A stretch of DNA of 64,000 nucleotides from assembly GCF_004368785.1 (NCBI RefSeq), contig NZ_SODM01000008.1:1-64000 (forward strand). Direction: 5' to 3'. This document shows positions 26,251 through 36,169 of this stretch, one piece after another. The notes under the pieces are model-generated. The model was not told the DNA's origin, searched no databases, and saw nothing but the letters and a program-made list of their open reading frames with translations. The position numbers and the translations under genes are program-made. The stretch comes from Flavobacterium sp. 270. Lineage in GTDB: Bacteria; Bacteroidota; Bacteroidia; Flavobacteriales; Flavobacteriaceae. The number at the start of each line of letters is the position of its first letter. Position 1 is the stretch's first letter.

Positions 26251-27771
26251 CTATTGTTTATCCCACCAAACTCTGGTAGTCAATAAATCTAAACCTTGAC
26301 GCTGAATTGCTTCTTTGTAATTTGCTGCATTAGTAAGAAGTTCAGACTGATCGTAAATTAATCTTCTCGGAATTGTTCCTTGTGTTTCTCCCGTTGGGTC
26401 ATTTACAGGAACTAAAGTTGGATATCCAGTTCTTCTGTATTCTGACCAAGCTTCAAAACCATTAAACAATAATACTATCCATTTTTGAGTAATAATTTGT
26501 TCGATTTTTTGTGCTTCTGTTCCGGCAGTTTTAAAAGGATAAGTTCCAATATACGTGTTGTATTCTGCATCTGTAACGGCAGGTACTTTATCTCCAAAAA
26601 TGGTTAAAACATTCATGGCGCCTTTTACTCCGTTTTCGTAATATTTCTGTGCTGTAGTTCCGCCTACGTTCCATCCTTTTACTGCTGCTTCTGCCAATAA
26701 AAATTGTACTTCTGCATAAGACATGATCAAAGTTGGTGCGTCTAAACGTAATACAGTTGATGTATTAGGATCTGAGAAAAGTTTTTTATCTCCGCCTGCA
26801 AACTCTTTGGCATCATTTGCCAAACCTTGCTGATGTGCAGGATTGTTGTCTCCTGTAGCTTCTAGTTTTGCATAGATTCTTAAACGCGGATCGTTTGTGT
26901 TTTTCAATAAATCAATATACGTTTTACTGAATTTAATATTTGATTCTCCGCCATTTAAGTCATTTCTAACCCAAGAAGATGTAATTGGGTTTGTTTTTAC
27001 TCCTGCTGGACCTGCATCGTGTTTTAATACCAAACTATCATCGTTTGAAGCAAAAACGCCTTTTGAATATGCTTTTTCTACATATTCTTTTGCTTTTGCC
27101 GGATTTATTTTAGACAAACGCATTGCTACTCTAAGCATCAATGAGTTGGCTAATTTTTTCCATTTTGCAACATCACTTTGGTAATACAAATCGGCAGCGC
27201 CTACAAATCCTTTGTTTGCATCTAATGTATTTCCAGCTTCATCCAATTCTTTTAAAAGATCATTGTAGATCGCTTCTTGCGTGTCGTATTTTGGGGCAAA
27301 AACGTTTCCGTTGTATCCTTTTCCAGCGTCAAAATAAGGAACTTCACCATAAGTATCCGTTAGTTTTTGAAACAAGAATACTTTCATGATTCTTAAGGAT
27401 TGAATCATATTTGTATTTTCCGGAGTATCTGGAACAACAGATAATAATTGGAATATTTGATTTAATCCTTTACCGTATGTTTCTCCAAATAATGCTGCAG
27501 AATATTCTGAAGCATAAGTATATTTTGAACCTGATCCTCCAAGAGAAGAAAACTGCTGTACAAATTGTGCTGCATAAATATTGTTTCCTCTTGTGTTAGA
27601 AAAATCTTGTCCGTCTACATAAATCTCAGCCAATGTAAACATTGATTTTACAGCCGGATCTGTTAAAGCATTTGGATTTGTATTTAAATCTTCGAATCCT
27701 TTGTCGCATGATGCTAATGTCATTGCACTAACTATTGCGACACAAAATATTTTTATATATTTATTTTTCAT
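26251..27771 (-). CDS. SusD/RagB-type surface lipoprotein (SusD-like_2)
   Basis: A 506-residue lipoprotein; the signal ends in AMTLASC with Cys as acylation site. It is of the SusD-like_2 class: LNTNPNALTDP near the N-terminus, helical TPR-like repeats in the middle, and QKWIVLLFNGFEAWSEYRRTGYP at about 415-440. It caps the SusC barrel on the cell surface and binds glycan. The gene is 11 bases downstream of susC. Confidence 0.93.
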   Translation of the reverse strand: MKNKYIKIFCVAIVSAMTLASCDKGFEDLNTNPNALTDPAVKSMFTLAEIYVDGQDFSNTRGNNIYAAQFVQQFSSLGGSGSKYTYASEYSAALFGETYGKGLNQIFQLLSVVPDTPENTNMIQSLRIMKVFLFQKLTDTYGEVPYFDAGKGYNGNVFAPKYDTQEAIYNDLLKELDEAGNTLDANKGFVGAADLYYQSDVAKWKKLANSLMLRVAMRLSKINPAKAKEYVEKAYSKGVFASNDDSLVLKHDAGPAGVKTNPITSSWVRNDLNGGESNIKFSKTYIDLLKNTNDPRLRIYAKLEATGDNNPAHQQGLANDAKEFAGGDKKLFSDPNTSTVLRLDAPTLIMSYAEVQFLLAEAAVKGWNVGGTTAQKYYENGVKGAMNVLTIFGDKVPAVTDAEYNTYIGTYPFKTAGTEAQKIEQIITQKWIVLLFNGFEAWSEYRRTGYPTLVPVNDPTGETQGTIPRRLIYDQSELLTNAANYKEAIQRQGLDLLTTRVWWDKQ

Positions 27772-27782
27772 CTTTTTTAGTA

Positions 27783-30700
27783 TTAGAATTTGACATTAAG
27801 TGTTACACCATAATTTCTTGTCAAAGGCATAGAAGCTCTTTCAAGACCTTGTGCATTACTATTAGAATAGTTTGACTCAGGGTCGATGTTTGGTACTTTG
27901 TCATAAATTGTCCATAAATTATGAGCAGAAAATGCTAAACTGATAGACTGAAATGGCGTTTTGCTTAAATATGATTTTGGGAAATTGTAAGCAAAAGAAA
28001 TGGCTCTAAGTTTAACAAAATCAGCATCGTAAACAAAATTTGATGTTACATCACTGTAACTTCTCCAATAGTTATAAGCAGAAACAGTTTGGTTTACTGC
28101 ATTTCCATTAGAATCTGTTCCTGTTACGGCAACACCGCCTTCACGACCCGGAAGTGTAATTTCTGATAATCCGTAACGAGTTCCTAATTGGTTTGTAGCA
28201 GAATAAATTTCTCCTCCAAATTTAGCATCTACGAAAACAGAAAGTGTAAAACTTTTATAAGTAAAATCATTTGAAAGTCCCATTGAGGTTGGCGCAACAC
28301 CTTGTCCTGCAATGATTAAATCTCCTCTCATAAATCTACCGTCTGAACCAATTACAATATTTCCTTTTGCATCTCTTAAATAATCATACGCTTTGATTAC
28401 ACCAAAAGGCTGTCCTTTTTCTAAAACTACAGAAGCTCTTGCATCTCTGTTTCCTTCTAATGATTTGGTTGTAATTTTATCAGAAAGGTTGATAACTTCA
28501 CTGTTATTATAAGCAAAATTATAGCCTACGCTCCAAGAGAAACTTGGTGTTTTTACTGCTTTTACATTAATAGCAAACTCCACCCCTTTGTTTAGGATTT
28601 CACCCACATTAATTTTGGTAGTTTTGTAACCTGAAGACACAGAAACGTCTGCATCTGTAATATCATTCGTAGTTCTTTTGCTATAGAAAGTCAAATCTGT
28701 ACTCACTCTATTGTTGAAGAATGTGTTTTCAAAACCAAACTCTATTGTACTTACATTATAAGGTTTTAAAGTTCTGTTTGGAATCGTTTCTCCGTTTACA
28801 CCTAAAATTGGCTGTCCAAGAGAATCTGTTTGTCCGTCTGGAGTTGTGTATGTTAATGCAAGAGCATAAGCTTCTGGTAATGCACCTCCTACGTTACCCC
28901 AGCCTGCTCTAATCTTACCGTAAGAAATCCATTCTGGCATACCAATTACTTCAGAATAAATAAAACTTGTACTTACAGATGGGTAAAAAGTACTGTTGTT
29001 TGCCGGATCTAAAGTTGAAAACCAATCCTCACGACCAGTTAAACTAAGATATAAGAAATCTTTGTATCCTAAATCTGCAGAATAAAAAAGAGAGTTTACT
29101 TCACTTTCAGAAAATAATTTTTCTGTTTTGTCTGGTTGTGTATTTCCGTAGAAATATTTGAACGGAACAATAAAGTTGTTTCCTTTCATTTTTATACCGT
29201 TGTATCTGTTATGCTGGCGGTTTGCACCAACAAAAGCATCTAAAGAAAGATCTTTGGCAATATCGCCTTTGTATCCTAAGAAACCAGAAGCATTAACCTC
29301 AGAACGAGATTCAATTCTGTTTTCGATAGAACCGCCCGGACTGTAGTTGATTCCTGTTGGCTCAATTTCGTTGTATTGATAGTTGATATCATCAATACCA
29401 ATTACACCTTTTGCGTAAATTTTATCTGTAATGTTGTAATTTACTTTTGCAGAACCAATAAAACGCTTTCTAAGGTCATCGTTTAAATGTTCTTTTGTTG
29501 CAAAATATGGGTTTGTGTGGTAAACGTTTGCTCCTAAAAAGTCTTCTTCTCCTCCGTTTACATCGTACGGATTACTCAAAAGTCTAATATCTGTACCCGG
29601 TGTCATAAATGTAGTCGGGAAAGATGGATTTCTTGGTGAATCGTTCAAGTAAGGTCTGTTGTTACTTTTCTCGGTAATATATTGAGCATTTGTTTCAATA
29701 CTTACTTTTTTGTTTGGAGCCGAATTTAAGCTCAAAGACACGTTATTTCTTCCGAAGTTCGTTCCCGGTAAAATAGATTCGTCTTTAGTATTTCCAAAAG
29801 ATAATCTGAAATTTGTTGTTTCGTTTCCGCCAGAAATTGCTAAAGTATTACTGAAAGAATATCCAGTTCTGTAGAAATTTTCAACGTTATCTTTTCCGTA
29901 AGCTTTATATGGTTTAGTAGTTCCATCAATCGCAAGAGAAGGCGTTCCGTCATATTTATCTCCCCATGCAAAATAGTAAGAATCTCTAAGTTCCTGTAAA
30001 TCTGTAAATCTCTGTGGCACTCCGTTTGCATCTGGTGCTCCCGCTCCGTATTGATCTTGCCAGTGCAAAAGACTTGCAGGAGTATTAAAAGTAGAATTTG
30101 TGCTAAAATCTACTCCAATTCCAGTACCGCTTTTTCCTTTTTTAGTTGTAATCAAGATAACACCGTTTGATCCTCTGTACCCGTAAAGAGCAGAAGCCGC
30201 ACTACCTTTTAATACTGACATAGAAGCAATATCATCTGGATTAAAAGAAGACATACCGTCTCCTTTATCAGCACCTCCATACATTCCTGCATTTCCCTGC
30301 TGCGTATTGTCTATCGGAATTCCGTCTACAACGTACAATGGCTGGTTTAGTCCAGAAGCAGAAGTTGCTCCACGAATTACAACACGGCTCGAACCAGATG
30401 GCCCCGTAACCGGTGCAGAAACGTTGACCCCGGCAATTTTACCCTGCAGTGCATTTCCTAAGTTAATTTCTTTGTTTTTTGTCAGGTCATCGCCTTTAAG
30501 TTCTCCAACTGCGTAACCCAGACTTTTCTTTTGTTTTTTTACTCCAAATGAAGTGACTACAACATCTTTTAGTTCTTGTGTATTCCCTGTTAATATTACC
30601 GAAACTCTTGTTTCGTTTTCCTGAAGTACTACTAATTTTGACTCAAATCCCATTGAAGATACGTTTAATGTAACTTTACCTTCGGGTACATTCATTTTAA

Positions 30701-30881
30701 ATCGCCCTTCAGCGTCTGTAATTGCGCTAAATGGTTTTCCCTGAACTTCTACTGATGCGGCAACAATTGCTTTGTTATCTGCATCTGCCACTACGCCTGT
30801 TATTAATCGGTTTTGTGCAGCGGCTCCTAAGCTGCTAAACAATACCATTCCTAACACTGCTAATATTCGTCTCATAAGCAT
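27783..30881 (-). CDS. SusC-type TonB-dependent transporter (mannoside locus)
   Basis: A 1032-residue outer-membrane transporter. The signal peptide (about 1-23) is followed by a CarboxypepD_reg-like domain (ITGVVADADNKAIVAASVEVQG, about 27-105). The TonB box region VVVTSFGVKKQKKSLGYAV leads into the plug (IRGATSASGLNQPLYVVDGIPIDN, LKGSAASALYGYRGSNGVILITTKKG). The 22-strand barrel ends in VTLNVKF. No STN domain is present, which fits LacI-type rather than ECF control. Translation could start at the first or third Met (MLMRR). It imports mannose-containing oligosaccharides by inference from its neighbours. Confidence 0.95.
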   Translation of the reverse strand: MLMRRILAVLGMVLFSSLGAAAQNRLITGVVADADNKAIVAASVEVQGKPFSAITDAEGRFKMNVPEGKVTLNVSSMGFESKLVVLQENETRVSVILTGNTQELKDVVVTSFGVKKQKKSLGYAVGELKGDDLTKNKEINLGNALQGKIAGVNVSAPVTGPSGSSRVVIRGATSASGLNQPLYVVDGIPIDNTQQGNAGMYGGADKGDGMSSFNPDDIASMSVLKGSAASALYGYRGSNGVILITTKKGKSGTGIGVDFSTNSTFNTPASLLHWQDQYGAGAPDANGVPQRFTDLQELRDSYYFAWGDKYDGTPSLAIDGTTKPYKAYGKDNVENFYRTGYSFSNTLAISGGNETTNFRLSFGNTKDESILPGTNFGRNNVSLSLNSAPNKKVSIETNAQYITEKSNNRPYLNDSPRNPSFPTTFMTPGTDIRLLSNPYDVNGGEEDFLGANVYHTNPYFATKEHLNDDLRKRFIGSAKVNYNITDKIYAKGVIGIDDINYQYNEIEPTGINYSPGGSIENRIESRSEVNASGFLGYKGDIAKDLSLDAFVGANRQHNRYNGIKMKGNNFIVPFKYFYGNTQPDKTEKLFSESEVNSLFYSADLGYKDFLYLSLTGREDWFSTLDPANNSTFYPSVSTSFIYSEVIGMPEWISYGKIRAGWGNVGGALPEAYALALTYTTPDGQTDSLGQPILGVNGETIPNRTLKPYNVSTIEFGFENTFFNNRVSTDLTFYSKRTTNDITDADVSVSSGYKTTKINVGEILNKGVEFAINVKAVKTPSFSWSVGYNFAYNNSEVINLSDKITTKSLEGNRDARASVVLEKGQPFGVIKAYDYLRDAKGNIVIGSDGRFMRGDLIIAGQGVAPTSMGLSNDFTYKSFTLSVFVDAKFGGEIYSATNQLGTRYGLSEITLPGREGGVAVTGTDSNGNAVNQTVSAYNYWRSYSDVTSNFVYDADFVKLRAISFAYNFPKSYLSKTPFQSISLAFSAHNLWTIYDKVPNIDPESNYSNSNAQGLERASMPLTRNYGVTLNVKF

Positions 30882-30973
30882 TTTTTTTGGTTAATTTGTT
30901 TTGATTTTGTTTTGTTGTTTTAACGTTTTGTTTTTAATAATTAATAATAGTTTCAACTCAATTCTAAATAAGA

Positions 30974-30981
30974 CAAACTTA
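30974..30981 (-). promoter_or_regulatory. -7 box TAAGTTTG for the first susC gene
   Basis: A perfect TAnnTTTG match on the minus strand, giving a leader of roughly 85 bases. A weak TTTT element lies about 20 bases upstream. The LacI operator at 31086-31109 is some 105 bases further upstream. Confidence 0.5.
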
Positions 30982-31085
30982 GCTTTTTTGTGCGATGAAT
31001 ATCCATAAAAACGCAGTTATATCACGGTTTATCTTACATTCGAAATTCTAACACATCACATAATAGTAATGATATTAGATCGTAA

Positions 31086-31109
31086 TTTTACTAAAACGAT
31101 TTAGTAAAA
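31086..31109. promoter_or_regulatory. LacI-type operator 1 (upstream of susC)
   Basis: A 24-bp dyad with half-sites TTTTACTAAA and TTTAGTAAAA around a central ACGA. The central CG dyad is typical of LacI-family operators. The same sequence, inverted and with three mismatches, lies upstream of the lacI-type gene at 32245-32268. It is between the regulator stop and susC. Confidence 0.75.
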
Positions 31110-31175
31110 TAACTAAAAAAAAGCCCTCCAACTTTTTCTATCTTTTTAAATTTATTTGTAAAAAATTTATTCTAA

Positions 31176-32186
31176 TTATACGGATTCTCTTAAAATCAAT
31201 GTTCCTTTTTGAAGCACTTTTTCTATAGTAAAATCACTAAAATTTGTCATCTGACTCATCAATAATTGAATTGATTTTATCGCAATGTTTTCTATCGGCT
31301 GCGCTATTACCGAAATGGTCGGTGTATGCAGTTTAAAACTGTCGTGATCATCAAAACTAATTACCGAAATATCTTCCGGGATTTTATATTCCAGCTTTCT
31401 AAAAGCCTGAAGTCCGGCAAGTCCCATGTAATTGGCTAAAAATAATACCGCATCGATTTCAGGATGATTTTTAAAAAAACTTATTGTTGCATCAATCCTG
31501 GTCTGTTCATTGGTATGATAATCCAAATAAAGAACGCGGTCTTTATCATAAATTCCTTCTTCTTTTAAGGCTTCTGTATAACCTTTCTCTCTTAATTTCA
31601 TCTGAATCATTCCAGACTTATTATTGACAACTGCTATATTTTTTCTCCCCTGACGGATTAGAAATTTTGTGGCTTCGTAAGAACCATCATAATTATCCAT
31701 TGCAACATGGCTTACTTTCTGATTTGCAAAATACCTGTCGATCAATACTACTGGTTTATACATTTTTATAAGCATATCAATAGTTTTTTCAAGATTTTTT
31801 GTTGGCGTAATAATAAAACCATCTACGTTTGCCTGCAAAAGACTTTGTACCAATTCTTCAGAACGTGCTTCATCATCTCCTGTACTGCAATAAAAAACCC
31901 TGTAATCTATATTTTTTGCTTCATCTTCTATTACTCTGGCCAAATCGGCAAAAAACTGATTGGAAATATCTTCTACAATAAGACCAATTGATCTTGTTTT
32001 TCCGGTTCGCAGACTGCTGGCAATCATGCTCGGTCTGTAATCTAATTTTTGGGCAACTTCCTGCACCTTTTTTATTACTGCCGGACTTATTGCCATTTTC
32101 TCGCCTTTGCCATTAATAACAAAAGATACTGTCGATATAGACACCTCTGCCTTTATTGCAATATCTTTAATTGTAATTCTTTTCAT
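31176..32186 (-). CDS. LacI-family transcriptional regulator
   Basis: A 336-residue regulator. The N-terminal LacI HTH with hinge helix is TIKDIAIKAEVSISTVSFVINGKG...VAQKLDYRPSMIASSLRTGKT. A periplasmic-binding-protein-like effector domain follows (RSIGLIVEDISNQFFADLA, DGFIITPTKN, ISVISFDDHDSFKLHTPTISVIAQP). It is transcribed towards susCD and the mannosidase genes, which it probably regulates. The effector is likely mannose or a mannose derivative (inference). Matching operators occur upstream of its own gene and upstream of susC. Confidence 0.95.
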   Translation of the reverse strand: MKRITIKDIAIKAEVSISTVSFVINGKGEKMAISPAVIKKVQEVAQKLDYRPSMIASSLRTGKTRSIGLIVEDISNQFFADLARVIEDEAKNIDYRVFYCSTGDDEARSEELVQSLLQANVDGFIITPTKNLEKTIDMLIKMYKPVVLIDRYFANQKVSHVAMDNYDGSYEATKFLIRQGRKNIAVVNNKSGMIQMKLREKGYTEALKEEGIYDKDRVLYLDYHTNEQTRIDATISFFKNHPEIDAVLFLANYMGLAGLQAFRKLEYKIPEDISVISFDDHDSFKLHTPTISVIAQPIENIAIKSIQLLMSQMTNFSDFTIEKVLQKGTLILRESV

Positions 32187-32227
32187 TAAGCGAGTAATTT
32201 TATTAAAATGGATATTTAATTACATCA

Positions 32228-32235
32228 CAAATATA
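32228..32235 (-). promoter_or_regulatory. -7 box TATATTTG for the lacI-type gene
   Basis: A perfect TAnnTTTG match on the minus strand, 42 bases before the start codon. A TTTTG at 32250-32254 on the minus strand overlaps operator 2, although the spacing (14 bases) is shorter than usual. This arrangement suggests autoregulation. Confidence 0.5.
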
Positions 32236-32244
32236 TAAAACGAA

Positions 32245-32268
32245 AGTTACAAAATCGTTTTAGTAAAA
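32245..32268. promoter_or_regulatory. LacI-type operator 2 (upstream of the regulator gene)
   Basis: Matches operator 1 (reverse orientation) at 21 of 24 positions, with AAATCGTTTTAGTAAAA identical and a weaker left half-site. It lies 59 bases before the start codon, directly upstream of the -7 box. Confidence 0.72.
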
Positions 32269-32485
32269 TTTATTTTTAATAAAATGTTATTTTAATGCTA
32301 AAATAAAGTGATATAATCAGTAAAAACTTGGTTTTAATCAGTTATTGTCATTTTGACTTTTTACAGTGATTATGCGGTTTTTACGCTAATCTGCTTAATT
32401 TTTGAGCTTTAGGCTGCTTAATTTTAAATTTACATTGCATAAAAAAGTTGAAAATTTCTTTTAAAAAACATAAATATGCAAAAAA

Positions 32486-32516
32486 GCTTTGTCAAAGTTT
32501 TAAACTTTGACAAAGC
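32486..32516. repeat. CTTTGTCAAAG palindrome (copy 2)
   Basis: A 31-bp perfect palindrome (GCTTTGTCAAAGTTT, central T, complement). It stands alone in the 409-base gap 32187-32595, which otherwise holds the LacI operator/promoter and a terminator. Confidence 0.95.
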
Positions 32517-32526
32517 CTCTTAACTT

Positions 32527-32571
32527 AAAAAAAGCCACACAATATCAAGAATGACATTTGCATGGCTTTTA
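32527..32571 (-). terminator. Probable terminator of the xylanase locus
   Basis: The stem AAAAGCCA / TGGCTTTTTT has a long loop (about 27 bases). A T-run follows on the minus strand, 25 bases after the GH2 stop. The long loop lowers confidence. Confidence 0.55.
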
Positions 32572-32595
32572 TTATATTATATTCAAAAGCATTGC

Positions 32596-34410
32596 TTATT
32601 TATACTCTTTTTCTTTTTCTGCATACCAATCTTTCATTACATAAAAAGCTTTCTTTTTTATTCCTTCGCTGGAAATTAATCCTTTTCGGTTAAAGAAATC
32701 CTGAATGTTTGGCAATTGACGTCTTGGTGATCTAAAGTCAACCAAAATCCACGGAGAAACTCCTGCAAGACCTTCTATACGATTAAACATTTGGGTATTT
32801 TGTTTGTATAATTCTTCCTGATATTCTTCTGTCCAGCGTTCTGTTTTGTCGCCGTGTCTTCCTTGCAAAGCTTCACCTCCAAACTCGCTTACAATTACAG
32901 GTTTGTTGTACGGAATTATCCATTGCATGTCTTTACAGGATTCGTTTGTCCCTCTGTACCAGCCTAAATATTGATTAAAACTCACGATATCTACATATTC
33001 GTTCATGTTATCATGTAAAGTATTTACATTGTTTGGACTTTTGGTAACCTCCATCGCCATACTAATTAAACGAGAATTGTCTTGTGTACGCGCATATTTT
33101 GCCAGTTTACTCAGGAAAATATCTCTATCATCGCCATGTGGCGTTTCGTTGGCGATTGACCAGATTACAACACCGCAGCGGTTTTTGTCTCTGTAAATCA
33201 TATCATGAAGCTGACGTTCTGCATTGGCGTACGTATCTGGATTTGTCCATGAAATGGTCCAGTAAACCGGAACTTCAGACCAAACCATTAATCCCATTTT
33301 TTCTGCTTCGCGAACCATATTTTCGTTGTGCGGATAATGCGCCAGACGTACATAATTACAGCCTAATTCTTTTGCCCATGTAAATAATGTTGCAGCATCT
33401 TCTTTTGTCCACGCTCTTCCTTGTCTGTACGGCGCTTCTTCGTGGATACTGATTCCTCTTAAAAATACTTTTTTTCCGTTAAGGAGAATTTCTTTTCCGT
33501 GTGTTTCTATAGTTCTAAAACCTATTTTATCTGCAATATTTTCTCCTGATTTTTCGATCGTAACATCGTATAATTTCGGATTTTCCGGCGTCCATAAAAC
33601 AGGATTTGTTTTTACTTCAAAATAAGCCATTCCGCTGGCATCGGTAATAATATCTTTTTTGATTTTTAGTTCCGGAATTTTAACCGAAATAGCTTGATTT
33701 GCTGCTGCCGAATTTAATTTTACCCAGCCCGAAATTTTCTTTCTGTCTTTTTTATCCAATTGTACCAAATAATCTTCCACATAAACATTAGGTACTTTTG
33801 ATAAAATTACATCGCGCGTAATACCGCCGTAATTCCACCAATCCATATTAACTGTTGGTACATTATCTTTGTGGCGTTTGTTGTCTACTTTTACCACAAC
33901 AAAATTATTCCCGTCGACTAAAACGTCTGTAACATCAAAATTAAAAGGTGTGTAACCGCCAACGTGACTGCCTACAAACTTTCCGTTTACATACACTTTG
34001 GCATCATAATTTACGGCTCCAAAATATAAGATTCCTTTTGTGTCTGAAGATTTTTTATAGTTGAAATCTTTTTGAAACCAAACTGTTCCTTCATAAAAAA
34101 ACAATCTTTCATCTCTGCTGTTCCAGTCCGACGGAATATCCATTTGTGCTGAAGTTGCAAAATTATATTCTACTAAATATTGGGTTGAAAAGGCTTTGTT
34201 TTCGAAAAAACCAGTGTCTTTTAAAGGGAGTAAACGATAATCGTAATAACCATTTTCAAGCGGATCTACGATATAACTCCATTTTCCGTTTAAGCTGATG
34301 TTGTCACGAGAGAAAATATTGGATACTAAAGGAATTTCCTGTGCTGCGGTTTTCCCGATTACGGAAAACAGGAAACATAACATTATTAATTTTTTCATTT
34401 TCAAATTCAT
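32596..34410 (-). CDS. GH2 enzyme, beta-glucuronidase-like
   Basis: A 604-residue exported enzyme with signal about 1-23. The three canonical GH2 domains are present: jelly roll (FYEGTVWFQKDF, YVNGKFVGSHVGGYTPF), Ig-like domain (about 200-310) and TIM barrel. Catalytic Glu422 is in IANETPHGD and Glu509 in SEFGGEAL. An NRK triplet near 574-576 (FFNRKGLIS) corresponds to the NxK motif that contacts the sugar carboxylate in beta-glucuronidases, so a uronic acid is a likely substrate. The length equals that of classical GUS. It is the last gene of the second utilisation locus. Beta-galactosidase activity remains possible. Confidence 0.88.
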   Translation of the reverse strand: MNLKMKKLIMLCFLFSVIGKTAAQEIPLVSNIFSRDNISLNGKWSYIVDPLENGYYDYRLLPLKDTGFFENKAFSTQYLVEYNFATSAQMDIPSDWNSRDERLFFYEGTVWFQKDFNYKKSSDTKGILYFGAVNYDAKVYVNGKFVGSHVGGYTPFNFDVTDVLVDGNNFVVVKVDNKRHKDNVPTVNMDWWNYGGITRDVILSKVPNVYVEDYLVQLDKKDRKKISGWVKLNSAAANQAISVKIPELKIKKDIITDASGMAYFEVKTNPVLWTPENPKLYDVTIEKSGENIADKIGFRTIETHGKEILLNGKKVFLRGISIHEEAPYRQGRAWTKEDAATLFTWAKELGCNYVRLAHYPHNENMVREAEKMGLMVWSEVPVYWTISWTNPDTYANAERQLHDMIYRDKNRCGVVIWSIANETPHGDDRDIFLSKLAKYARTQDNSRLISMAMEVTKSPNNVNTLHDNMNEYVDIVSFNQYLGWYRGTNESCKDMQWIIPYNKPVIVSEFGGEALQGRHGDKTERWTEEYQEELYKQNTQMFNRIEGLAGVSPWILVDFRSPRRQLPNIQDFFNRKGLISSEGIKKKAFYVMKDWYAEKEKEYK

Positions 34411-34439
34411 TTTATTTATAATTGTAAATCGTACTCACT

Positions 34440-35852
34440 TTATCTTTTATCAAAATAACGCGTTAATTCAAAAGCATTTTCATTGATAATTTTCATCTCT
34501 TTTAATAAATCACCATACGGCTCAAACTTGCTGTTTACGATGCCTTTGTTTGAATCTCTGTTAGAATAATCGGTACTTAAATCTTCGGGATCGTTATCCA
34601 TATATTTAAACCAATGCCAGCCAACTGAATTCTTGTTTTTAAGGAGTTCCAGCGTAAAGTTCTGGTAAAAAAGCCCTCTTTCTTTCTGCGTGCGTACGAG
34701 CCATCCTGCGCCGGTATTATTTGGCAGTCCGGAATCTTCTCCTTTGGTGTACCATTCTGTAATAAGAAACGGTTTTCCCGACCATTCTCCCCAATTGTTC
34801 ATTAATTCCTGATTGGGTTCCCATTTTCTGTAATGATTTATCGAAACGATATCCATGTACTTTCCAGCAACTTTAAAAATCTCAGGATTTGTTAATTCCT
34901 GTTCTTTATCCTGATTAAAACGACAGCCCAAATACATATGGTTTGGATCTGCTTTTCTAAGTGCCGTTGTTACTTTCTTCATGTACGTTTCAAAATAAAA
35001 AGCCGTAAACGCCATACGATCTTCCTGAGTTACATCTGAAATCGAAGCATTGAAACCTTTTCTTTGATCCAGCCACTCTTTTGCTGCAATATATCCTTGT
35101 TCATCTTTGGCCAATAAAGTTAAATGTTTATCCAAAGCGTCGTTATACCACGGCAGCTCATTATCGGTAAAATAACCCATCAAATACTTATCATTTTTGT
35201 ATTGAGAAACCTCTTCTACCGCTTTTTCGATGTAAGTATCAAATTCTTTATCAAAAACCATCACCAAATCAAAACGATAATTCTGCCAGCTTGCTTCTTT
35301 ATATTTGCCTCCAAATTTTTTAATATGATTGGAATGATACATACCCATTGGCGAAATAATTACAGTATAAACCAGCGGATTATCTGATTTTTTTAATAAA
35401 TCGATATTAGACCACGCGCCTACTCCATTAAAACCATTATTGCGAAGTAATTGTGTTTCTTGTTTTAGCCAATTTTCGGGGCTTCCGTATTTTTTATCAA
35501 ATGCCTTTTGCTGATTTACAGAACGTCCTGCATTAAAAACGGCTACACCTTTGTAAATAAAAGGATAACCTTCGGGGTCAATAATCCACCATCTGTTGTC
35601 TATTTTTTGTGTTCTAAAAAATCCTGTTGCTTCATTTTGCCAAACTTTAAATCCGCCATAAATAGATATTGCTTCTGGTTTTTTGGTTTTAAATCCGGGC
35701 AATTTATCAACCGTTTCTGCCTGATACGAAACCCATTTTGGATCTGTCGCATTTTGTCTGGCTTCGACTATTTGATAATTCCCTTTTGGCTGTGCCTGCA
35801 AAAAAATCTGACTTATAAAAAAACAGATTAATAGATAAATGGAATGTTTCAT
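34440..35852 (-). CDS. Agarase-like clan GH-A glycoside hydrolase
   Basis: A 470-residue exported protein with signal about 1-20. The N-terminal segment RWWIIDPEGYPFIYKGVAVFNAG resembles GH50/GH86-type agarases and related unassigned GH-A enzymes. Probable acid/base Glu232 is in YFTDNELPW and nucleophile Glu366 in LITEWYTKG, at the ends of barrel strands 4 and 7. The barrel is complete and no binding module is appended. The family cannot be named with confidence from reading alone. In this locus it probably cleaves a polysaccharide or oligosaccharide related to the GH10 substrate. Confidence 0.75.
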   Translation of the reverse strand: MKHSIYLLICFFISQIFLQAQPKGNYQIVEARQNATDPKWVSYQAETVDKLPGFKTKKPEAISIYGGFKVWQNEATGFFRTQKIDNRWWIIDPEGYPFIYKGVAVFNAGRSVNQQKAFDKKYGSPENWLKQETQLLRNNGFNGVGAWSNIDLLKKSDNPLVYTVIISPMGMYHSNHIKKFGGKYKEASWQNYRFDLVMVFDKEFDTYIEKAVEEVSQYKNDKYLMGYFTDNELPWYNDALDKHLTLLAKDEQGYIAAKEWLDQRKGFNASISDVTQEDRMAFTAFYFETYMKKVTTALRKADPNHMYLGCRFNQDKEQELTNPEIFKVAGKYMDIVSINHYRKWEPNQELMNNWGEWSGKPFLITEWYTKGEDSGLPNNTGAGWLVRTQKERGLFYQNFTLELLKNKNSVGWHWFKYMDNDPEDLSTDYSNRDSNKGIVNSKFEPYGDLLKEMKIINENAFELTRYFDKR

Positions 35853-35952
35853 TGTGTATTGTTATTTTAAAATGAATGCTGAAAATGAAATTTTGGGACA
35901 GCATAACACTGTTCCGATTATTAAAGTATAATAATCCGTAGGTGTGATTATT

Positions 35953-36142
35953 TTAACACATAGAAACATAGATCATATTTTATAAGAGAAATTTATTTCT
36001 CCCACATAGCTATATGTCTTTTTGGAGTTTAGCAGCTTTGTCAAAGTTTTAAACTTTGACAAAGCTTACGCCGTAACTATGTGTTTTTATGCTAAGTGAA
36101 ACGACTTTTTTAGCGCAAAAAAACTATGTTTCTATGTGTTAA
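35953..36142. repeat. Composite inverted-repeat element, copy B (with CTTTGTCAAAG insert)
   Basis: The terminal arms are TTAACACATAGAAACATAG and CTATGTTTCTATGTGTTAA, a perfect 19-bp inverted pair. Read on the minus strand the middle runs GTTTCACTT, AACACATAG, then the palindrome at 36034-36066, then ATAGCTATGTGGGAGAAA. It is inverted relative to copies A and C. It fills the 317-base gap between PKD lipoprotein and GH-A genes. Confidence 0.92.
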
Positions 36143-36169
36143 ATAATTACACCAACAGATTAAAGCAAA

